From Paenibacillus monticola (GTDB lineage: Bacteria; Bacillota; Bacilli; Paenibacillales; Paenibacillaceae): DNA of 64,000 bases. A program made the position numbers and the translations under genes. Shown piece by piece: positions 44,339 through 52,079 of this stretch. Below the pieces are notes generated by a model. It made no database searches, was not told where the DNA came from, and saw only the letters and a list, made by a program, of their open reading frames with translations. Positions within the stretch are counted from its first letter, which is position 1, and each line of letters starts with the position of its first letter. The DNA lies in contig NZ_WJXB01000005.1 in NCBI RefSeq assembly GCF_009664975.1, positions 1 to 64,000 of the forward strand. The letters run 5' to 3'.

Positions 44339-44356
44339 GTTGATCTACTCCTATCC

Positions 44357-45058
44357 CTATATAGTTTGTGCTTTGCGAATAGCTTCCTTAATCTTGTGAA
44401 CGGGCTCTTTAAGCAAATCCCCATGACCTACCGCGAGTAATGACGGTGCAGTCTCTAGAAGCTTGAGGGCGCTGGTCAGGGCCAAGCCTTTATTCCAGGT
44501 AGCCATGGCCGGAAAAGGAAACCACGGAACAATCGTTCCCGCTACCGCCGTCCCACGGAAGGTCTGAAAAGCATCTCCGACGATAACAGCGCCGCTGCGG
44601 CTATCCAGAAATGACATCGAACCTGGAGTATGACCCGGTGTACTAATCGCAGTCAATGATCCAATCGTATCCCCTTCATAAAGCAATACATCCGCTTGAG
44701 TCATAACCTTCTTGGGCACACCACCCTTTATAGGACTCTGGGGCTCTCCATCCCGTAAAGAACGGTCTCCACGTAGTAAACCCGCATCCCTCTCCGAAAT
44801 ATAAACTTGTGCATTAGGAAACTTTTTCTTAAGTCCGTCTAACCCGCCCACATGGTCATCATGAGCGTGAGTTAAGACGATTCTGGTGATATCCTTATTT
44901 AAATTCGCTGCTGTACGGACAATCCCTTTCACACTAAAGGGCATCGCCGCATCAATTAGTGTCAGGTCCAGCTCTTCTTCCACAATGTAACAATTCACTG
45001 GAAACAGTCTTGGCATCCAAGTAAGCTGCAGCAATTGACCTTCACGAGTAACTCTCAT
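44357..45058 (-). CDS. MBL-fold metallo-hydrolase
   Basis: 233 residues with the metallo-beta-lactamase motif HxHxDH (His64, His66, Asp68, His69 in LTHAHDDHVGG), STPGHTPGSMSF, VGDAFQTF and a C-terminal GHGD. Binds two metals, usually zinc; members include lactonases, phosphodiesterases and quorum-quenching or detoxification enzymes. First gene of the TetR operon, preceded by GGAGGG. The substrate cannot be assigned. Confidence 0.9.
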   Translation of the reverse strand: MRVTREGQLLQLTWMPRLFPVNCYIVEEELDLTLIDAAMPFSVKGIVRTAANLNKDITRIVLTHAHDDHVGGLDGLKKKFPNAQVYISERDAGLLRGDRSLRDGEPQSPIKGGVPKKVMTQADVLLYEGDTIGSLTAISTPGHTPGSMSFLDSRSGAVIVGDAFQTFRGTAVAGTIVPWFPFPAMATWNKGLALTSALKLLETAPSLLAVGHGDLLKEPVHKIKEAIRKAQTI

Positions 45059-45073
45059 AGGTATCCCTCCAAT

Positions 45074-45122
45074 AAACTAATTACATTAGCTTAAATATAA
45101 ACTAATGTAATTAGTTTTGCAA
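45074..45122 (-). promoter_or_regulatory. Promoter with two palindromic TetR-type operators
   Basis: Minus-strand promoter: -35 TTGCAA (45117-45122), 17-base spacer, -10 TATATT (45094-45099). Two 13-bp palindromes overlap it: CTAATGTAATTAG at 45102-45114, lying in the spacer, and CTAATTACATTAG at 45077-45089, over the start site. The first extends to a perfect 19-base 8-3-8 palindrome. Centres are 25 bases apart. This is the classic arrangement for a repressor, and the TetR protein in the same operon is the obvious ligand. Confidence 0.8.
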
Positions 45123-45158
45123 TATAGAAATTCCCTCTTGGATAGGAACCTCTATACT

Positions 45159-45791
45159 TCAATTTTCATTTTTCCCAATAGAGAAATATTCCTCAATAAG
45201 TTCGAAATTATCCTGCAAGCTTTTGACCCCATCTACCTTTAACAAATTCAGCTTTAAATGATTGGCTTCCTGTTGGATAAGCTCAGCAAATAAAACATCT
45301 CTCGACATCCAATTATTAAAAGATACTGTAGGATCTTCTGTTTGCTGTAATAACTCTTGTATCCAAGATCTCTGGCTATAATGTTCCCTTTGAAAACGCT
45401 CCGAAGGAATAATCCATATGCCCTTATGATTGGGTCTCAAATGGGGCAGCACCAAATGGGGTAATAATTGATTTCCTTCTACGACAATAGGAACGTTAGG
45501 TCTGGCAGCAAGGTCTTCCAAGACCAATAAGAAATCCTCCTTAAAGAATTGAAGATATACTCTTAATTGTTCTTGGACATCCCTGGTATAGAAAGCTTCG
45601 TTCGGATTCATCATAGACACTTTATGCATAGCGGGCTGTTTATCCCGTGAAATGTTCTGCATATGTTTATCATAGTACTCATCACATGCATAAAGTTCAA
45701 GCCCATACTTATCTGCATACCTCTTGGCTAACGTACTTTTCCCTGAACATGCCGAGCCGCCGATCCAGTAAATGATTTGATCTATTGCCAT
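45159..45791 (-). CDS. P-loop kinase-like protein
   Basis: About 210 residues from the ATG at 45791; a GTG four codons upstream is also possible. Walker A GGSACSGKST (about residues 10-19) marks a small-molecule kinase-type fold, with CDEYYDKHM and VVEGNQLLPH after it. Resembles AAA_17/AAA_33-type nucleoside or 2-phosphoglycerate-like kinases and uncharacterised zeta-toxin relatives. Substrate unknown. Lies alone, codirectional with the nitroreductase gene. Confidence 0.65.
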   Translation of the reverse strand: MAIDQIIYWIGGSACSGKSTLAKRYADKYGLELYACDEYYDKHMQNISRDKQPAMHKVSMMNPNEAFYTRDVQEQLRVYLQFFKEDFLLVLEDLAARPNVPIVVEGNQLLPHLVLPHLRPNHKGIWIIPSERFQREHYSQRSWIQELLQQTEDPTVSFNNWMSRDVLFAELIQQEANHLKLNLLKVDGVKSLQDNFELIEEYFSIGKNEN

Positions 45792-45813
45792 AGTCCCACT
45801 CACTCCATGTTTA

Positions 45814-46416
45814 TTATTCTACTACTCCACTCTCCGGATAACTGTCTACAATCTTCAGCAGCTTGGAGGCTTCGGTACGTGGGCGGCTGCCCGGCACGGT
45901 CTCCGGATATCCAGCGTGGACCATGGCTACGATCTTTTCACCCGGCTGTACACCAAGCTTGTTACGGAATTCCGGTGCATAAATATAGGGATCAGTCTTC
46001 CAGATTGTGCCGACACCCTGTTCCCATGCGGCGAGCTGAAAATTCTGCACAAGTGCGGATACGGCGGCATAATCCTCGTCCCATTCCCGCTGCCGCGGAT
46101 CTTCCGGCATGATCACAATTAAGGTCAACGGAACGCTTGAGAGATATTCTTTGCGCTTCACTGCAAAATCCGAGTCAGCTACTGTACGTTTCATAAACGA
46201 AAAGGCAGCCTCGCCCAAGAACTTCGCACCCTCTCCCTGAAAAGCAATAAACCGCCACGGCTCGCGCAGCCCATGATTTGGTGCCCATACAGCGACATTA
46301 AGCAGCTCTTCCAGAAGTCCCACAGGGAGTGGATCAGGCTTGAATTGTTTAATAGAGCGCCGTTCCTTAATCACAGCAGCAATGCCGGAAACCGGTGTCG
46401 ATTGGATCTGATTCAT
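45814..46416 (-). CDS. Nitroreductase-family flavoenzyme under a Fur-box-like site
   Basis: 200 residues from the ATG at 46416 (RBS GGAGG 7 bases upstream; earlier in-frame codons lack one). FMN-binding RRSIKQF near the N-terminus, WAPNHGLREPWRF, and GVGTIWKTD with a C-terminal VAMVHAGYPE fit the YdjA-type nitroreductase family. Uses NAD(P)H to reduce unknown substrates. The upstream Fur-like box suggests iron-linked expression, perhaps for a reductase that supports iron mobilisation; inference only. Confidence 0.8.
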   Translation of the reverse strand: MNQIQSTPVSGIAAVIKERRSIKQFKPDPLPVGLLEELLNVAVWAPNHGLREPWRFIAFQGEGAKFLGEAAFSFMKRTVADSDFAVKRKEYLSSVPLTLIVIMPEDPRQREWDEDYAAVSALVQNFQLAAWEQGVGTIWKTDPYIYAPEFRNKLGVQPGEKIVAMVHAGYPETVPGSRPRTEASKLLKIVDSYPESGVVE

Positions 46417-46439
46417 AGGATGTCCTCCAATTATGATAG

Positions 46440-46454
46440 TGAGAATGATTATCA
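46440..46454 (-). promoter_or_regulatory. Fur-box-like operator at the nitroreductase promoter
   Basis: TGATAATCATTCTCA on the minus strand matches the 7-1-7 Fur consensus TGATAAT-N-ATTATCA at 13 or 14 of 14 informative positions. It lies next to a promoter with -35 TTGCTA (46481-46486), 17-base spacer and -10 TAATAT (46458-46463), so Fur-Fe would cover the start site. Confidence 0.75.
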
Positions 46455-46457
46455 TAA

Positions 46458-46486
46458 ATATTACAACATCCTTAATTTTTTAGCAA
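46458..46486 (-). promoter_or_regulatory. Promoter of the nitroreductase gene
   Basis: TTGCTA (46481-46486) and TAATAT (46458-46463) with a 17-base spacer, reading left towards the ATG at 46416; the Fur-like box starts 3 bases downstream of the -10. Confidence 0.65.
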
Positions 46487-46566
46487 ATTCTCAAAACGCA
46501 AAAAAAATATAGGGGCTGTCTCAAAAGTAGATATTTTTGAAGAATGAGATAGCTTATTTCAAAGCC

Positions 46567-46920
46567 TTAAAAGCAAAAAAAATGAGCCAGTCTTCGGGTT
46601 ATTGGAGACTGGCCCGTTTTCGTTTTTGATCCGTAGTGACCTGGCCTTCCGGCTAGCCACATGAAGGGAATATATTCTCGCACAGTCTTGGCCATTTGAC
46701 GGGAGGAATAGAGGCGCTGGGTGTAGGCGTAAATAATGACTTTGGTTAGCATTTTGGCGTGATAGTTGTCCCGATCGCCACCGGGATACGCTGCGGAAAA
46801 GATAGTGTCGTCTAGCCGGTTGACGGCGGTATTGACGACACGAACGAGGTGATGGCTCGGGATATCTTCTTCTAAATCCATTGGCAAGCCAAGTGGGTCC
46901 ATGGACAATGGATTGTACAA
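46567..46920 (-). pseudogene. Truncated IS1182-type transposase
   Basis: About 85 residues of IS1182-family transposase N-terminus (LVRVVNTAVNRLDDTIF, MLTKVIIYAYTQRLYSSRQM and the FMWLAG block), then an unrelated tail beginning RPGHYGSKTKTGQ. All catalytic DDE positions are lost. Non-autonomous at best; needs transposase from a full-length copy. Confidence 0.75.
46586..46613 (-). terminator. Hairpin inside the IS remnant
   Basis: GCCAGTCT (46586-46593) pairs with AGACTGGC (46606-46613); on the minus strand it is followed by TCATTTTTTTT, an intrinsic terminator after the truncated transposase. Confidence 0.7.
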
Positions 46921-47186
46921 AGAAATCGCTCCGTTGAACGGGTTGCTGGTCCTTCCATTTTACCAAAGGACGATTTCTTTTTGTGATTTCAATGAAGATT
47001 TTGAGTATGATTTTTCCGCTGAAACCAGCGGAGAGGACGGAATGATTGCGGAAAAGCGATAGCGGTCGCCTTGATGTCCGGATTTTCACCGCTAAGGGGA
47101 ATGAAAAAAACCTGGAGACCACAGCGATTGGAGCAACGGTCCGTTCGCGGAACGTCCTCACAAGCGCAACCGTCTATCTGACTCCA

Positions 47187-47231
47187 AAAAAAAGCTGTCC
47201 CAAGCAGCCATTTCATGGCTTATGGGACAGC
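47187..47231 (-). terminator. Terminator of the pst operon
   Basis: GCTGTCCCA (47194-47202) pairs with TGGGACAGC (47223-47231), with AGCCAT/ATGGCT nested inside; on the minus strand it runs into T8 immediately after the pstB stop (47243). It coincides with the right end of the IS1182-type remnant. Confidence 0.8.
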
Positions 47232-47242
47232 CCCCTCTTCCA

Positions 47243-48025
47243 TCAGCCGAACCGGCCCATGATATATTCCTGAGTCATTTGATTCGTTGGATTCGTAAAG
47301 ACCTTCTCAGTCTTATCATATTCAACAAGCGAGCCTAAGTAAAAGTAGGCGGTATAATCAGATATACGCGCTGCCTGCTGCATGTTGTGCGTCACAATGA
47401 CAATACGTAGATCTTCCTTCAGCTCTTTGATTAGCTCCTCTATTTTACCAGTAGAGACAGGGTCAAGCGCCGAAGCTGGCTCATCCAAAAGCAATATTTG
47501 TGGATTAACCGATAATGCTCTGGCAATACATAGCCGCTGCTGCTGTCCACCGGACAGAGCCAACGCCGAATCCTTCAGTCGGTCCTTCACTTCATCCCAC
47601 AGTGCGGCGCGGCGCAGGCTGCTCTCCACAATCTCATCCAAGGCTTTTTTGCCTTTAATTCCATGATATTTGGGTCCAAAAGCGACGTTGTCATAAATAG
47701 ATTTATAGAACGGATTGGGCTTCTGCCAGACCATGCCAATCTTTTGCCGCAGCTTGATCACATCCGTGCCTGGAGCATTAATATCGATACCATCGATCCA
47801 GATGCTGCCTTTGGTTGTCGATCCGGAGATTTCGTCATTCATCCGGTTCAGTGAACGAAGAAAGGTGGATTTACCGCAGCCCGAAGGGCCGATTAACGCC
47901 GTAACTGTATTCTGGGCAAAAGGTAAGCTAATTCCTTTAACCGCTTCATAGGTTCCGTAATAAATACTCAACTGCTCAGTTTGAAAAGCTTCACCAACTG
48001 GTGTTTCTATCGCCGTCGCTCCCAT
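47243..48025 (-). CDS. pstB: Phosphate ABC importer ATP-binding protein
   Basis: 260 residues. Walker [10 protein letters not shown] near residues 42-50, signature [15 protein letters not shown] and Walker [24 protein letters not shown] following Walker A is diagnostic for PstB. Powers phosphate import by PstC/PstA. Last gene of pstS-pstC-pstA-pstB; phoU, which often follows, is absent here. A terminator follows the stop directly. Confidence 0.96.
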   Translation of the reverse strand: MGATAIETPVGEAFQTEQLSIYYGTYEAVKGISLPFAQNTVTALIGPSGCGKSTFLRSLNRMNDEISGSTTKGSIWIDGIDINAPGTDVIKLRQKIGMVWQKPNPFYKSIYDNVAFGPKYHGIKGKKALDEIVESSLRRAALWDEVKDRLKDSALALSGGQQQRLCIARALSVNPQILLLDEPASALDPVSTGKIEELIKELKEDLRIVIVTHNMQQAARISDYTAYFYLGSLVEYDKTEKVFTNPTNQMTQEYIMGRFG

Positions 48026-48063
48026 GTCTTACTCCTCCTAAAGGTATCTGCTATAAGCCCGCA

Positions 48064-48960
48064 TTAGTCCATGCTTTTTGATGCAGTGAGCTTGCGGTAT
48101 ATCAATCTGCCAAAGTAACGCGCAGCCAGATTAAAGATTAATACGGTTAATACGAGCACAGCTGAAGCCCCGGCGGCAATTTGAGCCGCATCGGGAGCCA
48201 ATCCTTCACTGTTGATCTTCCAAATATGCACAGCCAGTGTTTCAGCTGGACGGAATGGATTTAGCGGCGAAGAAGGGCTTAACGGGTTCCAATTGGTGAA
48301 ATCCAGCCGTGGACTGCTCATACCTGCAGTGAACATCAGCGCGGCGGCTTCCCCAAATACACGACCTGCGGACAGTATAGTTCCGGTTATAATTGTAGGC
48401 AAAGCCACCGGTAACAATACGGAAGTTACGATTTTCCACTTGGATAGTCCAAGCGCAAAGCCTGCCTCCTTTTGCTGGTTCGGTACACTTCGGAAGGCCT
48501 GCTCCGTAATCCGCACCATCAGCGGCAGATTGAATACCGTCAGCGCCAGCGCACCGGATATTAAGGAGAAGCCCAGATTAAAGTAATTGACAATCAACAA
48601 CAGTCCGAACAAGCCGACTACGATGGAAGGGAAAGAAGACAATACTTCCACGATCAGGCGGATGAAGCCGGTAAGCTTGCCAGGGCGAGCATATTCGGCC
48701 ATAAAAATACCGGCGCCCAACCCAAGTGGTACCGTAATAATCAATGTCAATACGAGCAAAAAAATGGAGTTGAACAGCTGTGGCCCAACCCCACCGCCTG
48801 CACGAATCTTTTGTGGTGCAGAGGTAAGGAAGTCCCAACTGACATGACTTAAACCCCGGAATAGAATATATCCTAATAGACCTACAAGAATGGCTACGAT
48901 AAAAAGTGCGAAAAATACAATCACGCTAGTGGCAATCTTGTCTACAGTTCTCGGCTTCAA
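48064..48960 (-). CDS. pstA: Phosphate ABC importer permease PstA
   Basis: 298 residues, six transmembrane helices, with the Pst-permease block MVRITEQAFRSVPNQQKEAGFALG and GRVFGEAAALMFTAG. Forms the channel with PstC. Start overlaps the pstC stop by 4 bases. Confidence 0.94.
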   Translation of the reverse strand: MKPRTVDKIATSVIVFFALFIVAILVGLLGYILFRGLSHVSWDFLTSAPQKIRAGGGVGPQLFNSIFLLVLTLIITVPLGLGAGIFMAEYARPGKLTGFIRLIVEVLSSFPSIVVGLFGLLLIVNYFNLGFSLISGALALTVFNLPLMVRITEQAFRSVPNQQKEAGFALGLSKWKIVTSVLLPVALPTIITGTILSAGRVFGEAAALMFTAGMSSPRLDFTNWNPLSPSSPLNPFRPAETLAVHIWKINSEGLAPDAAQIAAGASAVLVLTVLIFNLAARYFGRLIYRKLTASKSMD

Positions 48961-49859
48961 ATTTTATTTCTCCTTTCAAGCAGTCTTACGAGGAAGACGA
49001 ATACAAAGGTCATCAGCATTAACACAAGCGCCATACTCCACAGTGCGTTATTATGCGCCGAGCCCATAGTGGTGTTCCCCATTCCGAGTGTAATCACACT
49101 TGTTAAGGTAGAAGCCGATTCGAAAAGCGAGCGCGGTATGAATGGTGCATTACCGATAACCATCTGTACAGCAAGTGCTTCACCGAATGCACGAGCCATG
49201 CCAAGAACAATCCCTGTCATGATGGCAGGAAACGTGGTTGGGATGATGACCCGGGATATCGTCTGCCACCGGGTGGCACCAAGCGCAAAGGAAGATTCTT
49301 TCAAATTTTGCGGCAATGAAGCCAGCGCGTCTGCAGCCACGCTTGTAATGGTTGGCAGTATCATTACAGCCAGCACAAGCGCGCCTGCAGCTACCCCGAT
49401 GCCCTGACCAGGCAGCGTGTTGCGCAGAAACGGAACAATAACACTCAATCCGATAAATCCGTAAACCACTGAAGGGATACCAGCCAGCAGCTCAATTACA
49501 GGCTGCAGGAGCTTTTTGCCCCAGCCCGGAACAATCTCGGTCATAAATAAAGCGGCACATAAACTAAGCGGACTGGCAATAAGTGCAGCAAGCAGTGTAA
49601 CTAAGAAAGAGCCCGCAATAAATGGAAAGGCTCCGAAGGATGGCGTGTCCCCTTCAGGTGACCACTTGGTACCGAATAAAAAATCAGAAACAGTAACATC
49701 ACCGCCAATAAAGGTAGAAATCCCTTTAGATGCTACAAAATATACCATCGATACAATAATTATGATCAATAGCGCCACACAAAAGGACATATATGTACGT
49801 CCTATAAAGTCTTCAATATGATGTTTTTCAATACGTGCTTTCTTTGGTTTCACCCTCAA
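48957..49859 (-). CDS. pstC: Phosphate ABC importer permease PstC
   Basis: 300 residues, six transmembrane helices; ADALASLPQNLKESSFALG and VVYGFIGLSVIVPFL are Pst/permease signatures, with GMARAFGEALAVQMVIGN. Pairs with PstA. Lies about 92 bases after pstS, separated by a hairpin (49877-49917) that may lower its expression relative to the binding protein. Confidence 0.94.
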   Translation of the reverse strand: MRVKPKKARIEKHHIEDFIGRTYMSFCVALLIIIIVSMVYFVASKGISTFIGGDVTVSDFLFGTKWSPEGDTPSFGAFPFIAGSFLVTLLAALIASPLSLCAALFMTEIVPGWGKKLLQPVIELLAGIPSVVYGFIGLSVIVPFLRNTLPGQGIGVAAGALVLAVMILPTITSVAADALASLPQNLKESSFALGATRWQTISRVIIPTTFPAIMTGIVLGMARAFGEALAVQMVIGNAPFIPRSLFESASTLTSVITLGMGNTTMGSAHNNALWSMALVLMLMTFVFVFLVRLLERRNKI

Positions 49860-49876
49860 GCTGCTCCCTCTTTCTA

Positions 49877-49917
49877 AAGTGAAAAGAGAGGCAGATAAAT
49901 CCCGCCTCTAATCACTT
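49877..49917 (-). terminator. Intercistronic hairpin between pstS and pstC
   Basis: AAGTGA..AGAGGC (49877-49892) pairs with GCCTCT..TCACTT (49904-49917). The hairpin has no strong T-tract, so it may act as an attenuator or 3' end stabiliser giving more PstS than PstC mRNA, as known in several pst operons. Confidence 0.5.
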
Positions 49918-49951
49918 GAAATTCTGATGTAAATCTTAACATGATGTTGTA

Positions 49952-50914
49952 TTATTTTGTTGTAACAGTACCTGCTACATCGCGTGATACCTGCATTTGT
50001 GAAGCAGGAATGTATCCAAGTTCCACAACATCACCTGTTTGCACTTCATCAGTTAAGAAGTAATCAAGGAATGCTTTAACTGTTTCATTGGGTTCGCCGT
50101 TTGTATACATATGCTCGTAAGCCCATACTGGATATTTACCAGAAATCACATTGTCTACAGATGGATCAACACCGTCATAGCTAAGTGTTTTGACAGAATC
50201 ATCAAGGTAAGAGAGCCCCAAATAACCAATAGCGCCTGGTGTTTCTCCGATCATTTTCTTAACTGTACCCGAGGAATCTTCTTGAATGGAGCCTTGAACA
50301 TCTTCGGTTTTAGTTCCAAGTGCAAAGCTTTCAAAGGTTGCACGTGTTCCTGAGCTGCTTGGACGGTTGATAATTTGAATCTTTTGGTCTGCGCCGCCAA
50401 CTTCATTCCAGTTGGTCACTTTGCCAGTGAAAATATCTACCAGCTGTTGTTTGGTCAAGGTAGTTACACCTGCATCCGGATGGGTTACCGCTGCAATGGC
50501 TACAACGGCTACTTGATGATCAACCAGTGCTGCTGCTTTTTCTGCATCTGCATCTTTTAATTTCTCTTCAGCAAACACATCAGAGTTACCAATATCCACT
50601 TGTTTCTCAGCTACTTGAGTCAGGCCAGTTCCGCTGCCGCCGCCTTGCACTTGAATATCAACACCTGCATTGGTATCCATGAATTTCTCAGCTACTTGCT
50701 CTACCAGTGGTTGCAAGGCTGTGGAACCTGAAGCCAGAATCGAACCGCTTAATTCAGCGCCGCTGCTTGTTTCTGTAGGTGCATTAGTTGCAGCTGCATT
50801 AGTACCCCCATTATTGGTTGTTGCATTATTTCCACCATTATTGTTACCACATGCCGAAAGTGCCAATACACTTGTTAAAGCCAAAGTCATGACCCACGTT
50901 TTTTTAAATTGCAT
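49952..50914 (-). CDS. pstS: Phosphate-binding lipoprotein PstS
   Basis: 320 residues: signal peptide with lipobox LSAC (Cys22), Asn-rich linker, then PstS fold with SGSTALQPLV near residue 62 and GGGSGTGLTQV near 90; INRPSSSGTRATFE supplies phosphate-binding residues. First gene of the operon and anchored outside the membrane. A GGAGGAG Shine-Dalgarno is upstream. Confidence 0.95.
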   Translation of the reverse strand: MQFKKTWVMTLALTSVLALSACGNNNGGNNATTNNGGTNAAATNAPTETSSGAELSGSILASGSTALQPLVEQVAEKFMDTNAGVDIQVQGGGSGTGLTQVAEKQVDIGNSDVFAEEKLKDADAEKAAALVDHQVAVVAIAAVTHPDAGVTTLTKQQLVDIFTGKVTNWNEVGGADQKIQIINRPSSSGTRATFESFALGTKTEDVQGSIQEDSSGTVKKMIGETPGAIGYLGLSYLDDSVKTLSYDGVDPSVDNVISGKYPVWAYEHMYTNGEPNETVKAFLDYFLTDEVQTGDVVELGYIPASQMQVSRDVAGTVTTK

Positions 50915-51107
50915 TTGTTTGTCTCCTCCTGATTGTTTTAATGACGCTTCTGACTCTTCTTATTCTAGAGCTCGTTCGTTAGGTAAACATCTGAGTTATG
51001 TAAAGGGAAGGATAAAAATACTAATAGAATATGTATATCGTTATAGATATAATCTATAATAAAGATATAATTTGTAATATAGCTAATCATTCAGTCGGAG
51101 GAAAGCC

Positions 51108-51995
51108 ATGAATATTATGAAGCTTCAGATTGTAGTACTAATCGAGAAATATAAAAAAGTGACGGATGTTGCCGCCGAATTAGGCTTGAAGCAACCCACT
51201 GTGTCTTTTCATATGAAGAACCTGGAAAGTGAACTTGGAACCTCTTTATTCGAATATCGAAGCGGCAGAGTGCTGCTAACAGATGCTGGACGGGCCCTTC
51301 ACCAATATGCAGTCAAAATCGTAAGTCTTGCGGCCGATGCCGAGCGTAGTGTGAAACAATCCACTTCAACTTCTCAGGGAAGCCTAGAGCTCGAAGCTGG
51401 ATATATTCCTGCTACTTATATTTTACCTAAATCAATATCCCAATTCATGAATATAAATCTGGGAGTTCAATTCTCCCTTTCGGTGCAATCAGATGCTCTT
51501 GTTCGAGAGCGGTTACGGAGCAGGGAGATACAATTGGCGGTTCTACATAGTACGGATTGGAGTGATGAATCATTCAGCTTCCAGTTAATTGCCCGCGATG
51601 AAGCTGTGCTCATCTTTGCCCCTGGACATCATTTTGAGGGTGTACGTAACCTTACTCCGGAGCAGGTCGCCCGTGAGCCATGGATTCAGCATGTAAGCGG
51701 ATCATCCTTACGAGGGACTGCCGATAGATGGGCACAGTTAAACAATGTCCGCCTGTGGAACCGTGCAGAGTTAAATTCTCCGGCAAGCGTTAAAGGGATT
51801 ATCCGTGAAGGGGGAACTGTTGGCATCTATTCTAGAGCAGGAATTGAAGCTGAACTAGCACTTGGTCAGTTAAAATTCACTTCTCTGCCAGGAATTTTGC
51901 CGGAGAACAGTGGTTTTGTACTGGCCTGGCGGAAAGACCACACGCTTACACCGGTGCAGCAGGCTTTTGCAGATCTATTAACGGACTCCAGATGA
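51108..51995 (+). CDS. LysR-family transcriptional regulator
   Basis: 295 residues: N-terminal winged helix (about 1-60; TDVAAELGLKQPTVSFHMKNLESELG) and a periplasmic-binding-protein-like effector domain. Divergent from pstS with 193 bases between. Such proteins usually control a divergent target; whether this one controls pst or is merely adjacent is unknown, since pst is normally PhoP controlled. RBS GGAGG precedes the ATG. Confidence 0.88.
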   Translation: MNIMKLQIVVLIEKYKKVTDVAAELGLKQPTVSFHMKNLESELGTSLFEYRSGRVLLTDAGRALHQYAVKIVSLAADAERSVKQSTSTSQGSLELEAGYIPATYILPKSISQFMNINLGVQFSLSVQSDALVRERLRSREIQLAVLHSTDWSDESFSFQLIARDEAVLIFAPGHHFEGVRNLTPEQVAREPWIQHVSGSSLRGTADRWAQLNNVRLWNRAELNSPASVKGIIREGGTVGIYSRAGIEAELALGQLKFTSLPGILPENSGFVLAWRKDHTLTPVQQAFADLLTDSR

Positions 51996-52010
51996 TGAAT
52001 AACCAAAAAA

Positions 52011-52062
52011 ACCGGTACGACCAAACTAGCTCTTTAACAGAACATAGCATGGATCTACCGGT
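52011..52062. terminator. Probable terminator between LysR and methyltransferase genes
   Basis: ACCGGTA (52011-52017) pairs with TACCGGT (52056-52062) across a long loop, preceded by an A7 run (T7 on the minus strand) and followed by TTCTTTTTATT, so it could serve both convergent genes. Confidence 0.45.
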
Positions 52063-52079
52063 GATGCTCATTCTTTTTA

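Larger units (their letters stand above)
46512..47233 (-). mobile_element. Internally deleted IS1182-type insertion element
   Basis: The left end GGGGCTGTCTCAAAAG (46512-46527) and the reverse complement of the right end, GGGGCTGTCCCATAAG, are imperfect inverted repeats of IS1182 style. Between them is about 720 bp, much less than a full element of this family. The reading frame on the minus strand (46567-46920) starts like an IS1182 DDE transposase: MDLEEDIPSHHLVRVVNTAV, then YHAKMLTKVIIYAYTQRLYS and EYIPFMWLAG; after that the sequence diverges, so the catalytic part is missing. Right-end bases also contribute to the pst operon terminator. Confidence 0.7.

Noticed and set aside
46559..47161. 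200-codon frame across the IS remnant
   Set aside because: Arg/Pro/Ser-rich wrong-frame reading of the transposase region; the true frame has recognised transposase motifs.
50983..51004. Pho box upstream of pstS
   Set aside because: Two TTTAC motifs occur on the minus strand but 17 bases apart, not the 11-base period expected for PhoP repeats in Bacillus.
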